From the NCBI GenBank assembly GCA_039583875.1, contig CM077165.1:69924757-69988756 (forward strand): 64,000 nt of DNA. Reading direction: 5' to 3'. The translations under genes were made by a program, and so were the position numbers. The notes below the pieces were generated by a model. That model was given only the letters and a program-made list of their open reading frames with translations, was not told where the DNA came from and did no database searches. Shown in pieces: positions 54,809 to 64,000 of the stretch; positions within the stretch are counted from its first letter, which is position 1, and each line of letters starts with the position of its first letter. Source of the DNA: Platanthera guangdongensis (taxonomy: Eukaryota; Streptophyta; Magnoliopsida; Asparagales; Orchidaceae).

Positions 54809-56762
54809 TTCTCTTATTTTCTGATGGACATTTTCGTTTTGGACTTATTATTTTTATTCTGTGACTCTTTTATTCGGACTTTAAATGATTGTAATAAAAA
54901 AACATTATCGGGCATCTGCCCATGGACTCTTTCTCCTTTTCTTTTATTTTGCTCTTTCTACCGGAGGCCAATCAAGTCCATGATCGTGGTCGCCGCTCCG
55001 CCGCTGCTGATATCAGATGGATCAAGTCATACCTGCTGACGATCAAGTACTCTACAAAGCAAGCATGGGGGAGCGACATCCGCCTTCATCTCACGAACCC
55101 GGGGAAGTCCTGTTCTTTTTTATTATTTTTCCTGCATTGTTCTTTTTCTCTTCTTCTCAGTCCCCTTCTCTTTTTCTTTATGTTTTCTTCATTGAGGGCA
55201 ATGAAGGATTTAAGCATGGGGGGGTCTAGTTTCTTTTGTCTTTTCCTTTTTGTTCTTCTTCTTTCAAAAAAAAAAAAAACAAAATTATGTTTTATATTAG
55301 TATAGTATTTTATGTCATCAAAATCTAAAATCCAAAAAACTATAAAATATAAAACCCAAAAAAAATTAGAAAAACAAAAATCAAAAAAATTGTGCTAAAA
55401 TCTATTTGAAAAACAAAACCTAAAATTATTTTCTATCTTTATTTTTATGTTTCTTCTAGTGATGTGTAGGCCCGTGCGGTTCCTTAGTTCTATTTAGATC
55501 TCTTTGAATAGGTTTTCTAAATTTATCAGTTTAACATAGTTTAGTTCTACTAGTTTCTTTTTCTTAAATATAGGCATCCGTTTTTTACGTCATAAGTAGC
55601 AATTTGTAGTTATGTCTTTTTATTCGGTTAGTTGCTTACGAATGGTTGCTAGGTATCGTTAGCTCTTTTTCATTTGCGAGGTAGTCTTTCTTGGTGTCTA
55701 GAACTTGTACCAAGCTACTCTCGAAGCATTTGCGCCGTTTTTTCGTTCTTTAGAAATGATTTAGGCCACCATTTGAATAGTTTGAGCTTTTCATGCCCAC
55801 CAAAAACAAAACCCTTGCAAAACAATTTTGGGCCTTTTCCTTATGTTCTTTGTTTTTAGCTCCACCTTTCATTTCATTATGTTCACCAAAGCCAAATATC
55901 TTTCCTATTTTTGCACTATAAATTTGAGCTTAAAAATTATTTTTGTGGGAAGGATATTATTTTTGAAATGATTAGGAAATTCTCAAGCTCATTTTTTGGA
56001 GCTTTCTTATCAAATGTTATTCAAAAGAAAAAAAATTGAGAAAGAGAAAAAAATATATATCATTACAAAATCAAAAAAAAAAAAAATGAATGCAAAAAGT
56101 TTGTGTTTGGCCAAGTTTATAAAAGAAAAAAATTTTCATGGCCTTTTTGTTGTAGTTTCATATTGGAGAAATGACATACTTGTTATTTCTCATTTTTTTT
56201 TATGCTATTATTTATTTTTGAGCTCACCTTGGTTTAGTGCCTAAAACCTTCATGTTTATCTTTGATTCCACTTCCTAATCATTTACCTAAGCCAAGTTTT
56301 AATGCCTAGTAGAAGTCCTAATGATCTTAGAACTTAATTTCGCGTAGTGGAGAAAGTGTGAACGTACAAGCCTATGGCCACCATCATTGATGGATTTCTT
56401 TGGAGGTTATCTTGGAACGTCTTAGGGTTAATGTTTATCTAGCAACCTAGTAGTTTGTTAATGCGCCGTTTATTTAGAACCTCTACTTTTTGTTGTCCTT
56501 ATTTTCATTTATTTTGGATGCCTTGTTTTTAAGATTTAGAAATGTGTAGACTTTCCTTATGTTCTAATGATATTTTTAGGTCTCCACTTTCAAGTTTTCT
56601 ACTGTGCACTTCTCACCCCACTAGTTGTTAACATAGGGATTAGGATAGTTTAATTTTTCATGTTTTGCTTTTCTTAATTATGAAACCTAAATTAGCTTTG
56701 TTTATTTTCGTTTTTCCTTCCCTAGTTTTCATCTTTATTTGCTTGAGGGCAAGCAAATGTCT
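54809..56762 (+). other. Athila-2 3' non-coding region
   Basis: No long ORF; poly-A and poly-T rich. A second polypurine-like tract AAGCATGGGGGGG lies at 55213-55225. Blocks at 55690-55930 and 56240-56430 match Athila-1. The strongest (56370-56415) includes GATGGATTTCTTTGGAGG and TATGGCCACC. An env-like gene would sit here in other Athila elements. Confidence 0.8.
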
Positions 56763-56777
56763 AAGCATGGGGGAATT
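56763..56777 (+). promoter_or_regulatory. Polypurine tract of Athila-2
   Basis: AAGCATGGGGGAATT directly before the right LTR start TGATGAC at 56778. Confidence 0.9.
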
Positions 56778-58823
56778 TGATGACTAGTTTTAGTCATCCT
56801 TTTTAGGGGTAATTTAGTTTTCAAAATGCCTAATTTTATTTATATTTTATGTTTGTTATTTCATGTTTTAATGTTTCTTTAAAATATTTTAATTCCTAGT
56901 GTTATTAGAGTTTTGATATAAAATTCTATATAGTCTTACTATATGTGTTATGTTATTATATATTATGTTATGTTATGATACGTTTTAATTTTAAGGTTGT
57001 AATGTTTTTATTATTGTGTTTAAAAATCTTGTTTTAACTTTAACTTTGTTATGTTATGTTTTTAAATCTATATAGTATTGTGTTATGTTATGTTATATTT
57101 TAACTTTGTTATGACTAATCCATGTTTTGTTTTGTTTTGTTTTATTTATAGGTTCAAAGACTACATGGTGCAGCCCACATCCATAAAGCCTACATGATGC
57201 AGCCCCTTCATTGGAGCAGCCCGAATTTTGAAGATTGGTGCAGCCCGGCCACCCATCTCCAACAAACATGCAGCCCAAAGCAGCCCCATGCAGCCCCTCC
57301 CTCAAGAGCAGCCCACCTAGCCTCTACCCGAGCCCCCCATGCAGCCCCTCCCTCAAGAGCAGCCCACCTAGCCTCTACTCGAGCCCCCTATGCAGCCAAA
57401 GCAGCCTACCCGAGCCCCCTAAGCAGCCCATTTAAGCCCACATGGCCGGCCACCCCCCTCTCTTTCCTTTATTTCTCTTGCCACCTTTCAATCCATGCAT
57501 GCATCATAATATTCTCTCTCCCTCCTCATTGATTTCTCTATCATTCAATACTATATTCATGCATTCCTCCATCACATGGCCGGCCACCTTTTAATCACAT
57601 TCATGCATGTTTTCTCTCTCTCTCCCTTCCATTTATTGCATGCATGCACTCATGCTTGGCCGGCCCCTCTCCTCTCTCCCCCCTTTTATTATTTTCTCCT
57701 CCATTTATTCCTCATGCATCCCCCACTCATCCTTTCTCTCTTATTAATTTCTCTATCCATGCACCTTGCCACCAATACATTGAACCCACCTCCTCTTTCT
57801 TCCCCCAAATTAAATAATGTGCATGCATCTTCTCCATCCTACATGGCCGGCCACCCCCCTTGCCCCCTCTTCTTCTTTCCATTCTAGAATCTTCCCTCCT
57901 CATCTATAAAAGGCACCATGGTCTCATGCTTTGTGAGAGTTGGATTTTGGAGAGCAAGTGAAGTTCTAGTTCAAGAGAGTGCTTTCTTTTTGCTTACATG
58001 TTGTTAGTGTAATCCTTTCTTTTCAATTAGTGCAAGTTTTCCTTATAGCCTAATCTAGTCTTTTTAATATTTTGTACACTCTTTTTATTTGCAAGTAATG
58101 AAATTCTCTTCTATTTGTTTCGTTGTTTCTTTTTGCAATATACGTAGCTAATCTTCTTTTAGCATTTGATCATGAGGATCCATGATTTGAAATGAGAATT
58201 ATTTTTATTTCATAGTTTTATTTTTGCGTAATTCTACTCGGTCCTTCTTTGATTTAATTTGCGTCGACTCCGTATTTCCGGTATACGGTAGTAGGCTTAT
58301 GATCTCATATTCGAGTAGCCGAGAGGCTCGTGGATGTGAAAGATCACTCAAAGAAGGAAGAGTTGAACGCAACCCTAGAGATAGGACGACGTAAATCCTC
58401 CGGATTGGAGTCAAATCCAATAGTGCGGATCACCTCGATAATGCAACTTTAGGCTTTTTCGGTTTGTAAAGAGATTTCGATCGAAAAGTCTATAAGTTAG
58501 GAGACTTAATGCTCTAGCGAGATTTTGTCTTATTTTCGGATCCGTCACGGCCAAGTTGGATTTGCAAATTTAAAACTATGCCTTTTATTTTCTCATTTCA
58601 TTTCATGGTGAATCAATGATCGAATGCTAGCCTTTTTTTATATAAGTTTTCGTCTCGAATTTATCGTTCCTTTTGCTTCTTAAAAAATTCTCAAATCCCT
58701 TTAATCTTCCGGTAGGATAATAGTTAGAGCGCGAGTAGAAGTACTTGACAACCCCGTGTTTAAATACGACCTTGGTACTACAATTCGACAGGTACGCTTG
58801 CCTGTTCGGGTTTTGGCCCACCA
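56778..58823 (+). repeat. Athila-2 right LTR (2046 bp)
   Basis: It matches the left LTR except for a second copy of a 51-bp unit (57294-57395 holds both copies), a 1-bp deletion near 58358, and changes near 57903 and 58142. The two 51-bp copies differ at two sites, so loss of one from the left LTR is likelier than a gain here. Confidence 0.95.
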
Positions 58824-58828
58824 CAAAC

Positions 58829-59157
58829 CAACTTCGTTGACTCTTTCTTCGGGAGCCACCTATGGACAAGGACGTCTGGAGACACGTACATGTTTTCGAT
58901 GTGGCAGGCAGGGACATTTAGCCAACAATTATTGGAGTGACTCTCCAAGGGGTGAGAAAAAGACAAGTACGTCTTATGAAGAAACTGGTAAAGCAGTGGC
59001 CGAGTCATCTGCATCTCGGCTGCAACCTCGACTGTATAATCTTGAAGTGCAAGAGCCGCAAAGCTCAATCGGTGAAATACAGCCTCGAGTGTTTAGGTTA
59101 GAAATCCAAGAGGAGATCAAACGACTGATGAAAGATGCTGCTGATGAGCGGAAATGA
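58829..59157 (+). pseudogene. G gag, nucleocapsid part
   Basis: Continues gag beyond Athila-2. The zinc knuckle reads CFRCGRQGHLANNY, so the last Cys of CX2CX4HX4C is Tyr, which one G-to-A change would explain. It ends with a charged helical tail (EEIKRLMKDAADERK) and a stop at 59155-59157. No protease follows. Confidence 0.82.
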
Positions 59158-59552
59158 ACGATCTAAGTGATTTGTTTTGATGTAAATATAGCTTGTATGT
59201 TATATCGGATGTTTGTGTACACCTATTTTACATAGGTGATCAATTGATCAAGGAGTATGTATATGATAGTTGGATATGACGTTTGGATATATTGATATAT
59301 GGGTGTACATATATTCAATTATGGATGGACATATAATGGATGTACATATGTTAGAGATATGTATGTGTGTATGTTCTGAATGTGATGTTTGTTTTGTGCG
59401 ATGTCATGGGGCGAGACAAGTTGAGGCCTCTGAGCTCTAACCCGGCTCGCTTTCTTTGGGTGATCGGTTGCTTATGGTGCAACGAGGAGTGATTATGTGA
59501 ATATTTTTCATTGAGCTAAATTTTGGGATGAAATGTTTTTGGAGGGGAGGGT
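59158..59552 (+). other. G 3' non-coding region and PPT
   Basis: AT-rich, with GTATATG-type repeats at 59250-59360. The PPT TTGGAGGGGAGGGT lies at about 59539-59552, right before the LTR. Confidence 0.8.
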
Positions 59553-60405
59553 TGTAACTCCCCAAATCTCATTTTTGGGTGACACGGCCTGGGACACGGG
59601 CGTGTCCTAGGGCGTGTCGTGCTCGGGTTGAGTGACCACTCGAGTACTCGACGAGAAGCACTCAAAAAGAGGGAACATGCCTAGCGACACGGGCACGTCA
59701 GGGGGCGTGTCCTTCTCGGGGTCGTCGAACTCCACTTGACGAATACACGGCGAGGCGTGTCTGCAGCCGTGTAAGGGGTACACGGCCGGGGACACGGGCA
59801 TGTCACTGGCAGTGTCATTCTTGGGATAAGCCAAAAATGCGTGTAGTGGGGGACACCGGTGTGTCTTGAGGTACACGGCCTGGGACACGGGTGTGTCCTA
59901 TGGCCGTGTCCCACTCGGGTGAGTTGATGTTGTGTTGTTTGTGGTACACGGCTTCTAGGCACGGGCGTGTCGGCCATGACACGGGCATGTAGGATGTGAC
60001 ACAGGCATGTCACACGGCCGTGTACTATTTGTATTTGAGTTGGTTGTGTTCCACTTAAGGGACACGGCCTATGACACGGGCATGTCACAGGGTGTGTCAG
60101 GCCGTGTTCAGCCTTTTCTGGGCAAATCAAGGCCGTTCATTTTCCTTCTCATGGATCCAAGGGTCCAGGACCCTTCCCTGTGGTTAAATAGCCGAGAATG
60201 AGGGGAAAACTCATTCATGAGCCATTTTTCCTTCTTCTCAAAGAGAGAGAGAGAGAAAGGGAAGGAGTAAAAGGAGTAAGCCAGCTACTGGAGGAGTTGC
60301 AGAGTGCAGAATAAAGATCCGAGTTTGGATTCGTGAAGGCAAGGTCGTGGCGGTGGTTTCCATCCGGCTAGTTCAAGGCTGAAAAGTGATCTTCAAGGGT
60401 AACAA
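59553..60405 (+). repeat. G right LTR, truncated
   Basis: TGTAACTCCCCAAATCTC..., matching the first 850 bp of the left LTR, including the palindrome array (59580-60110) and the TATA-like box. It stops at 60405, where the inverted LTR G-prime begins. aacaa (60401-60405) is the possible duplication. Confidence 0.85.
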
Positions 60406-61025
60406 TGTAACTCCTCCATTCATCACATGGAATATAACGGTGGGTCCGGCCGGGGCCCCACGCCATATTTCACAGACAAACGGCGGAATTACGTGTGATA
60501 TCAAAATCTCATTCTACTCGCTTCCTAACTCAGAGCATTCTAGCGCAGCATTTTATGTTATAAGAACTCAACACTTCGAATGTCCACTAACTATATAAAC
60601 TCCACATTTATATATATAACCAGGAATGTTTATAACACCTACATGCTCACGGCCTTAAGGCCTTGCTCTTTACACATATATACAATTTCATATATCGGCA
60701 CGCAGGCCGGCCACACATGAAATCCAAACGTTCTTTGCACGGCCTTCGAGGGCCTTTAGCAGCAAGCAGTCATTCCGCTCAATTTCATTCAACTCATAGC
60801 ACCTGCAAATAGCCATCCACCCCAAGAGCGGTAAACAAAGCAACGGTCAGCATTAGCTGACCAATTAAAACGACCCTACCCTGTTGGGTACATTAGTTTA
60901 AATGTACTTGATTTGAAGAAGCCTCACCTTACTCAATGATATACATCAAAATGTATTTGATGTATTTTGAGTTGCCTTGTACAGGTTAAGTATTTGTAGG
61001 AAAAGCAGAAAAGATTCTAAGTCCA

Positions 61026-61900
61026 TGTGTCGACACCCAGAAGAAATGTGTCGACACTTAAGAAGACTTGTGTCGACACCCAGGAAAGCGGTGTCGACAC
61101 TTGGAGTACTTGTGTCGACACCAGGGATGCAGAGTCGACACCAGACAGAAAGTGTCGACACAAGGAGCGGTGTCGACACTCAATGAAGAAAGTCCAGTGA
61201 AGCTGTGTCGACACTTAGAAGCAGTGTCGACACCTAAAGGAACTGTGTCTACATCAGAAAGTGTCGACACTTAGAGGCTGCGTCGACACTCAACAAAGTT
61301 CAGCAGAGTCTAAGTATAAGTGTCGACATAATAAAGAATGTGTCGACACTCAGCAGAAGACTCAACACATGAAGTAAGTGTCGACACAATGAAGAATGTG
61401 TCGACACACAGCAGAAGACTCGATACATGAAGAAAGTGTCGACACTAGGAGGCTGTGTCGACACTCAGCAAAGTTCAACAAAAATTCTAAGTACAAGTGT
61501 CGACACAAAGGAGATGTGTCGACACTCAGCCAGAGTCTCAACAGAAGAAGAATGTGTCGACACAAGGAGCAGTGTCGACACTCAGCAAGTATCAACACAG
61601 AAGGCATGTGTCGACACCAAGATGATGTGTCGACACTAAACAAGTTCAGCACATGAAGATGTGTCGACACAAAGGTGTTGTGTCGACACTTACAAGAATT
61701 TAACAAAGTACTGAAGAACAAGAGTTGTGTCGACACTCAATATCAGTGTCGACACATATTGAAGAAGCTGTGTCGAGATATAAATTCTACAACACAATGA
61801 GTTGTGTCGACACCTTGTAGGCTAGTGTCGACACTTAGTCAACTTGTGTCGACACTTAGTCTATAAGTGTCGACACTTAAAGACAGATTGTCTCGACACT
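61026..61900 (+). repeat. GTGTCGACAC palindrome array, about 35 copies
   Basis: About 35 copies of the palindrome GTGTCGACAC (a few with one change), spaced irregularly 12-45 bp apart with A-rich, unrelated spacers such as TCAGCAGAAGACTC. It fills most of the LTR upstream of the TATA box. ORFs here on both strands (CRH..., VDT... peptides) only read the repeat. Confidence 0.96.
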
Positions 61901-62031
61901 TTCAGACAGTTACAGTTATTTCAAGAACTGACTGGATGACATGACAGCTGTCATTCCAGCCGGTCTGCTGCACCTGTCAGAGTTGTCAGAAATCAGTTAT
62001 GAACCGGACTAGCCGGTTACCATGAAGAAGG

Positions 62032-62043
62032 CCTATATATAGG
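62032..62043 (+). promoter_or_regulatory. TATA box of solo LTR I
   Basis: CCTATATATAGG, 130 bp after the palindrome array and 11 bp after a second palindrome AACCGGACTAGCCGGTT (62003-62019). Confidence 0.65.
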
Positions 62044-62449
62044 CTTATACTGTCAACAGAAAGAGATGATCATTAACAAGAAGAAGATCTACCTATTCAT
62101 TGAAGAATCAAGTGAAGATCTAAGAAGTTGGAGAGAGAGAGCTCCATCCAAGAAGACAGCCATTGGAACCAGGCTGAGAAGAAGGGTTCAGACTTTGTTC
62201 TGAATCTTAAGTTGTAGTGATTGAAGATCAGCTGCAGAGAATCAATCCTATTGTGTTCTACATTCAAGAAGCTTTGAAGAAAAGCCAAGTGAGATTGTTC
62301 TCAGCAGAGTTCTTCCAAGAACTCATCAAGAACCTATCAACTCATCTCTCTATTCAGAGTTGTACGTATATACACTTTGTATTTTAAATTCCTTGTAGGA
62401 TCCTTAGGGATCTGAGTTTGTAAGCCTGTAATTATAAAGGCTGAGTGGT

Positions 62450-62600
62450 AGGGCCTGTGTGCCTGAGTGTAGGAGATTCTTATCTCTGAGTGTAGGCCTG
62501 TTGTGGCTGAGTGTAGGCCTGTTGTGGCTGAGTGTAGGCTTTATGAAGAAGCTGAGTGTAGGTCTTTGAAGAAGACTGAGTTGTAGGGCCTTGGGCCTGA
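62450..62600 (+). repeat. CTGAGTGTAGGCCTGTTGTGG tandem repeat
   Basis: Five to six copies of GCTGAGTGTAGG with GCCTGTTGTG or GAAGAA spacers, in the transcribed part of LTR I. Confidence 0.85.
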
Positions 62601-62857
62601 GCTTTAGGAACCTGTTTTGGGGTTCTGAGTGTAAGATCTGAGGATCTGAGATAGTGGAGGAGTTTGGCCGAATCTAGTACACTACTAGATAGGCGAAGGG
62701 GGAAAGTGGATGTACCCAAACCTTGGGGAACCACTATAAATCTGTGTGTTCACTGTGTGTATGTGTGATTCTGTGATTGCTGTTTGATTTCTGTGAATTA
62801 GTAGTTACAAAACTGTGATATAATCTGCAATCTGCCTAAAAAGTTATAAAAAGATTA

Positions 62858-62892
62858 AGTCACCTATTCACCCCCCCCCCCTCCAGGTGATT
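62858..62892 (+). other. U5 hairpin with C-rich loop (solo LTR I)
   Basis: Stem AGTCACCT / AGGTGATT (one G-T pair) around loop ATTCACC...CTCC. The stem bases differ from ACTCTA / TAGAGT in the other LTRs, but pairing is kept. Confidence 0.8.
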
Positions 62893-63210
62893 AGGTACAA
62901 TTTCTTTCATACCCCTTACTCGGGGCAGTGGTTCCTTCCCTGTATGCATTGCCAAACATATTATCTACCAATCATAAACAAGTGCTCTCAAGCACAATAG
63001 TATCACAAACGCCGGCCTCTGCCAGACGCTTCATGCACTCAGGGCACCTTATTGGTGTACTGGATATACCAGTTGCCCACCACCGATCAGAGGTCTTTAA
63101 CTTGTTGGTTGGCCAGTCCTAGTCCACCAATCACGCAGGCTGGCGACATTCCATCCATCCCACTCAGAGTTACTAACCTCATAGCAACACTTGAGCATTA
63201 CCACAGCAGA

Positions 63211-63470
63211 TCGACCCACCCTAGTGGTGTAGCAAGCCGAGTTTATCTCGCGCTCCCCAAGCATTGCCACCAATCGACCTCCCGACCTAATAGAGATCGA
63301 CCCATCCTTGTGGTGCAGCAAGCCGGGTTTACCTCGCGCTCCCCAGGCATTGCCACCAATCGGCCCCTCAAACAACCTCAATCAGATCGACCCACCCTAG
63401 TGGTGTAGCAAGCTGGGTTTATCTCAAACTCTGCAGGCGCTGCTACCAATTGACCTCTCAAAACAACCAG
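63211..63470 (-). repeat. 86-90-bp tandem repeat, three units, in G-prime
   Basis: Units start TCGACCCAYCCTAGTGGTG at 63211, 63297 and 63387, each with GCATTGCCACCAATCG or similar near its end. The left LTR of G has only one such unit (complement near 45165-45245). Confidence 0.88.
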
Positions 63471-64000
63471 GGCAGGTCAGCCTTTCCCGTGCTCAATCCT
63501 TCAGTGGCGCACTAATAGACGTGGGTCGGGCTTCCCTCCTGATTAGCCGTAGCCTAGAGCAATTAGCGCCCACAACGCTCACACTACAAGCATCCAAGAT
63601 CAGCATCCATACACAAGAGCTTATACTCACAAACCCTCGAATCCATAAAATATGCGGTGTCTTCTTCGGTTTACCCATAATCATCACCAATCCAGATTAA
63701 CCATCCAGATGGGCTTCACACAGCATGTCTATGTCGTACTCCACACTTCTGGCTCAAGATGCAGGCTCAACCTGGAATAACTTACGATGTCAACCTCTTG
63801 TTGGAGGATTCCATGCATATGCATAAAGAAAGGAATTCGATGTCCAAGAAGGAGATCGTTACCCTTGAAGATCGCTTTGGCACCATGAACTAGCCGGATG
63901 GAAATCACCGCCTCGGCTTTGCCTCCACGAATCCAATCTCGGATCTTGATTCCGCACTCCGCAGCTCCTCCAGCAGCTGGCTTCCTCCTTCCTTCCTCCT

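Larger units (their letters stand above)
47043..58823 (+). mobile_element. Athila-2, intact Athila-lineage Gypsy element (11.8 kb)
   Basis: Perfect caaac duplications (47038-47042, 58824-58828), near-identical LTRs, a tRNA-Asp-type PBS, one long gag-pol ORF, a 2-kb non-coding 3' region and a PPT. I count two substitutions, a 1-bp indel and a 51-bp indel between the LTRs. It is the youngest insertion here and could be autonomous. There is no env-like ORF, though many Athila elements have one. Confidence 0.96.
43890..60405 (+). mobile_element. Element G, gag-only Gypsy with Athila-2 nested in gag
   Basis: Left LTR 43890-46010, PBS 46014, gag at 46340-47042 and 58829-59157, short 3' region, PPT, and right LTR 59553-60405 (truncated by G-prime). 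Without Athila-2 the internal region is only about 1.76 kb and holds no protease, RT or integrase. This matches the TR-GAG class of non-autonomous elements. The two LTRs differ clearly more than those of LARD-1, so G is older. Confidence 0.82.
60882..62909 (+). mobile_element. Solo SIRE-type Copia LTR I (2028 bp)
   Basis: Perfect taccc duplications (60877-60881, 62910-62914) and TG...CA ends (TGTTGGGTAC...TTTCTTTCA), with no internal sequence. It has the GTGTCGACAC array, the TATA box at 62032, a CTGAGTGTAGG repeat at 62450-62580, the conserved block at about 62705-62755 (plus sense: GTGGATGTACCCAA...GGGAACCACTATAAA) and the U5 hairpin at 62858-62892. Confidence 0.94.
60406..64000 (-). repeat. 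G-prime, inverted G-type LTR with a solo LTR inside
   Basis: On the plus strand it begins TGTAACTCCTCC, the reverse complement of a G-type LTR end, and runs past the window edge. Sections match the complement of 44.5-46.0 kb (for example the GGCAGTGGTTCCTTCCCTGTATGC region at 62925-62950). It holds a three-unit tandem repeat at 63211-63470. Net LTR sequence in view is about 1.56 kb. It may be solo or part of a full element. Confidence 0.82.

Noticed and set aside
60946..61736. ORFs coding CRH- and VDT-repeat peptides on both strands
   Set aside because: They only translate the GTGTCGACAC palindromes, which read open in most frames.
61026..61900. Regularly interspaced repeats resembling a CRISPR array
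   Set aside because: The repeat is a 10-bp palindrome, spacing is irregular (12-45 bp), spacers are partly shared, and it lies inside a plant LTR with target duplications.
1..64000. Host genes such as disease-resistance, kinase or metabolic genes
   Set aside because: I looked for conserved non-transposon proteins in the long frames on both strands and found none.

Overview
This window reads as nuclear DNA of a flowering plant, from a repeat-rich, gene-poor region. I find no host protein gene, tRNA, rRNA or CRISPR array. Nearly every base belongs to an LTR retrotransposon or to the debris of one. The evidence is tRNA-Met-type primer binding sites (TGGTATCAG...), a tRNA-Asp-type site (TGGCGCCGTTGCCGGGGA), polypurine tracts, TG...CA LTR ends, 5-bp target duplications, and Copia and Gypsy gag/pol domains. 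The species cannot be told from this sequence. All nested joins and LTR differences below were worked out by eye.

Left half (1-35 kb). The oldest layer is a minus-strand relic of a 'putative gypsy type transposon' gene (32.8-33.4 kb). Copia-2 (minus) is inserted in it, with its LTR at 32359-32786, gag and leader at 31776-32358, and gag/pol at 10306-13571. The Copia-2 RT is split by Athila-1 (3479-10305, plus). Athila-1 is itself hit by Gypsy-1 (LTR 489-3478, minus) and by a solo Copia LTR (7876-9774, duplication caaat). The Copia-2 gag is split by LARD-1 (13572-31775, duplication atgat), a non-coding element with 2.5-kb LTRs. The right LTR of LARD-1 is split by Copia-1 (17404-29316, duplication aatat), a SIRE-type element with gag, pol and a third env-like ORF, all broken by stops.

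Right half (35-64 kb). A chromovirus pol relic (37160-37492 and 40256-40560) is split by a solo Athila-like LTR and ends at an LTR-like sequence, K (40561). K is cut by Copia-H (42006). Copia-H is cut by gag-only element G (43890). The G gag is cut by Athila-2 (47043-58823, duplication caaac). The right LTR of G is cut by an inverted relative, G-prime (60406 to the end), which carries a solo Copia LTR (60882-62909, duplication taccc).

Athila-2 is the one element that looks intact: a 1796-codon gag-pol ORF with all catalytic residues, PBS, PPT, and LTRs that differ at about two bases plus two indels. It could be autonomous or recently active.

The most interesting signals are non-coding. (1) Tandem 40-50-bp hairpins with a shared TATGGG / CCCATA loop recur in three elements, just after the PBS in two of them. 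(2) A hairpin beside the PBS end of five SIRE-type LTR copies keeps its C-rich loop while its stem changes in a compensated way. (3) Eight LTR types each carry an array of their own short palindromes 5' of a TATA box. (4) In Copia-1 that same motif also sits in gag and in front of the env-like ORF, where it is followed by a TATAAAAC box and a pyrimidine-rich leader, which suggests an internal promoter.
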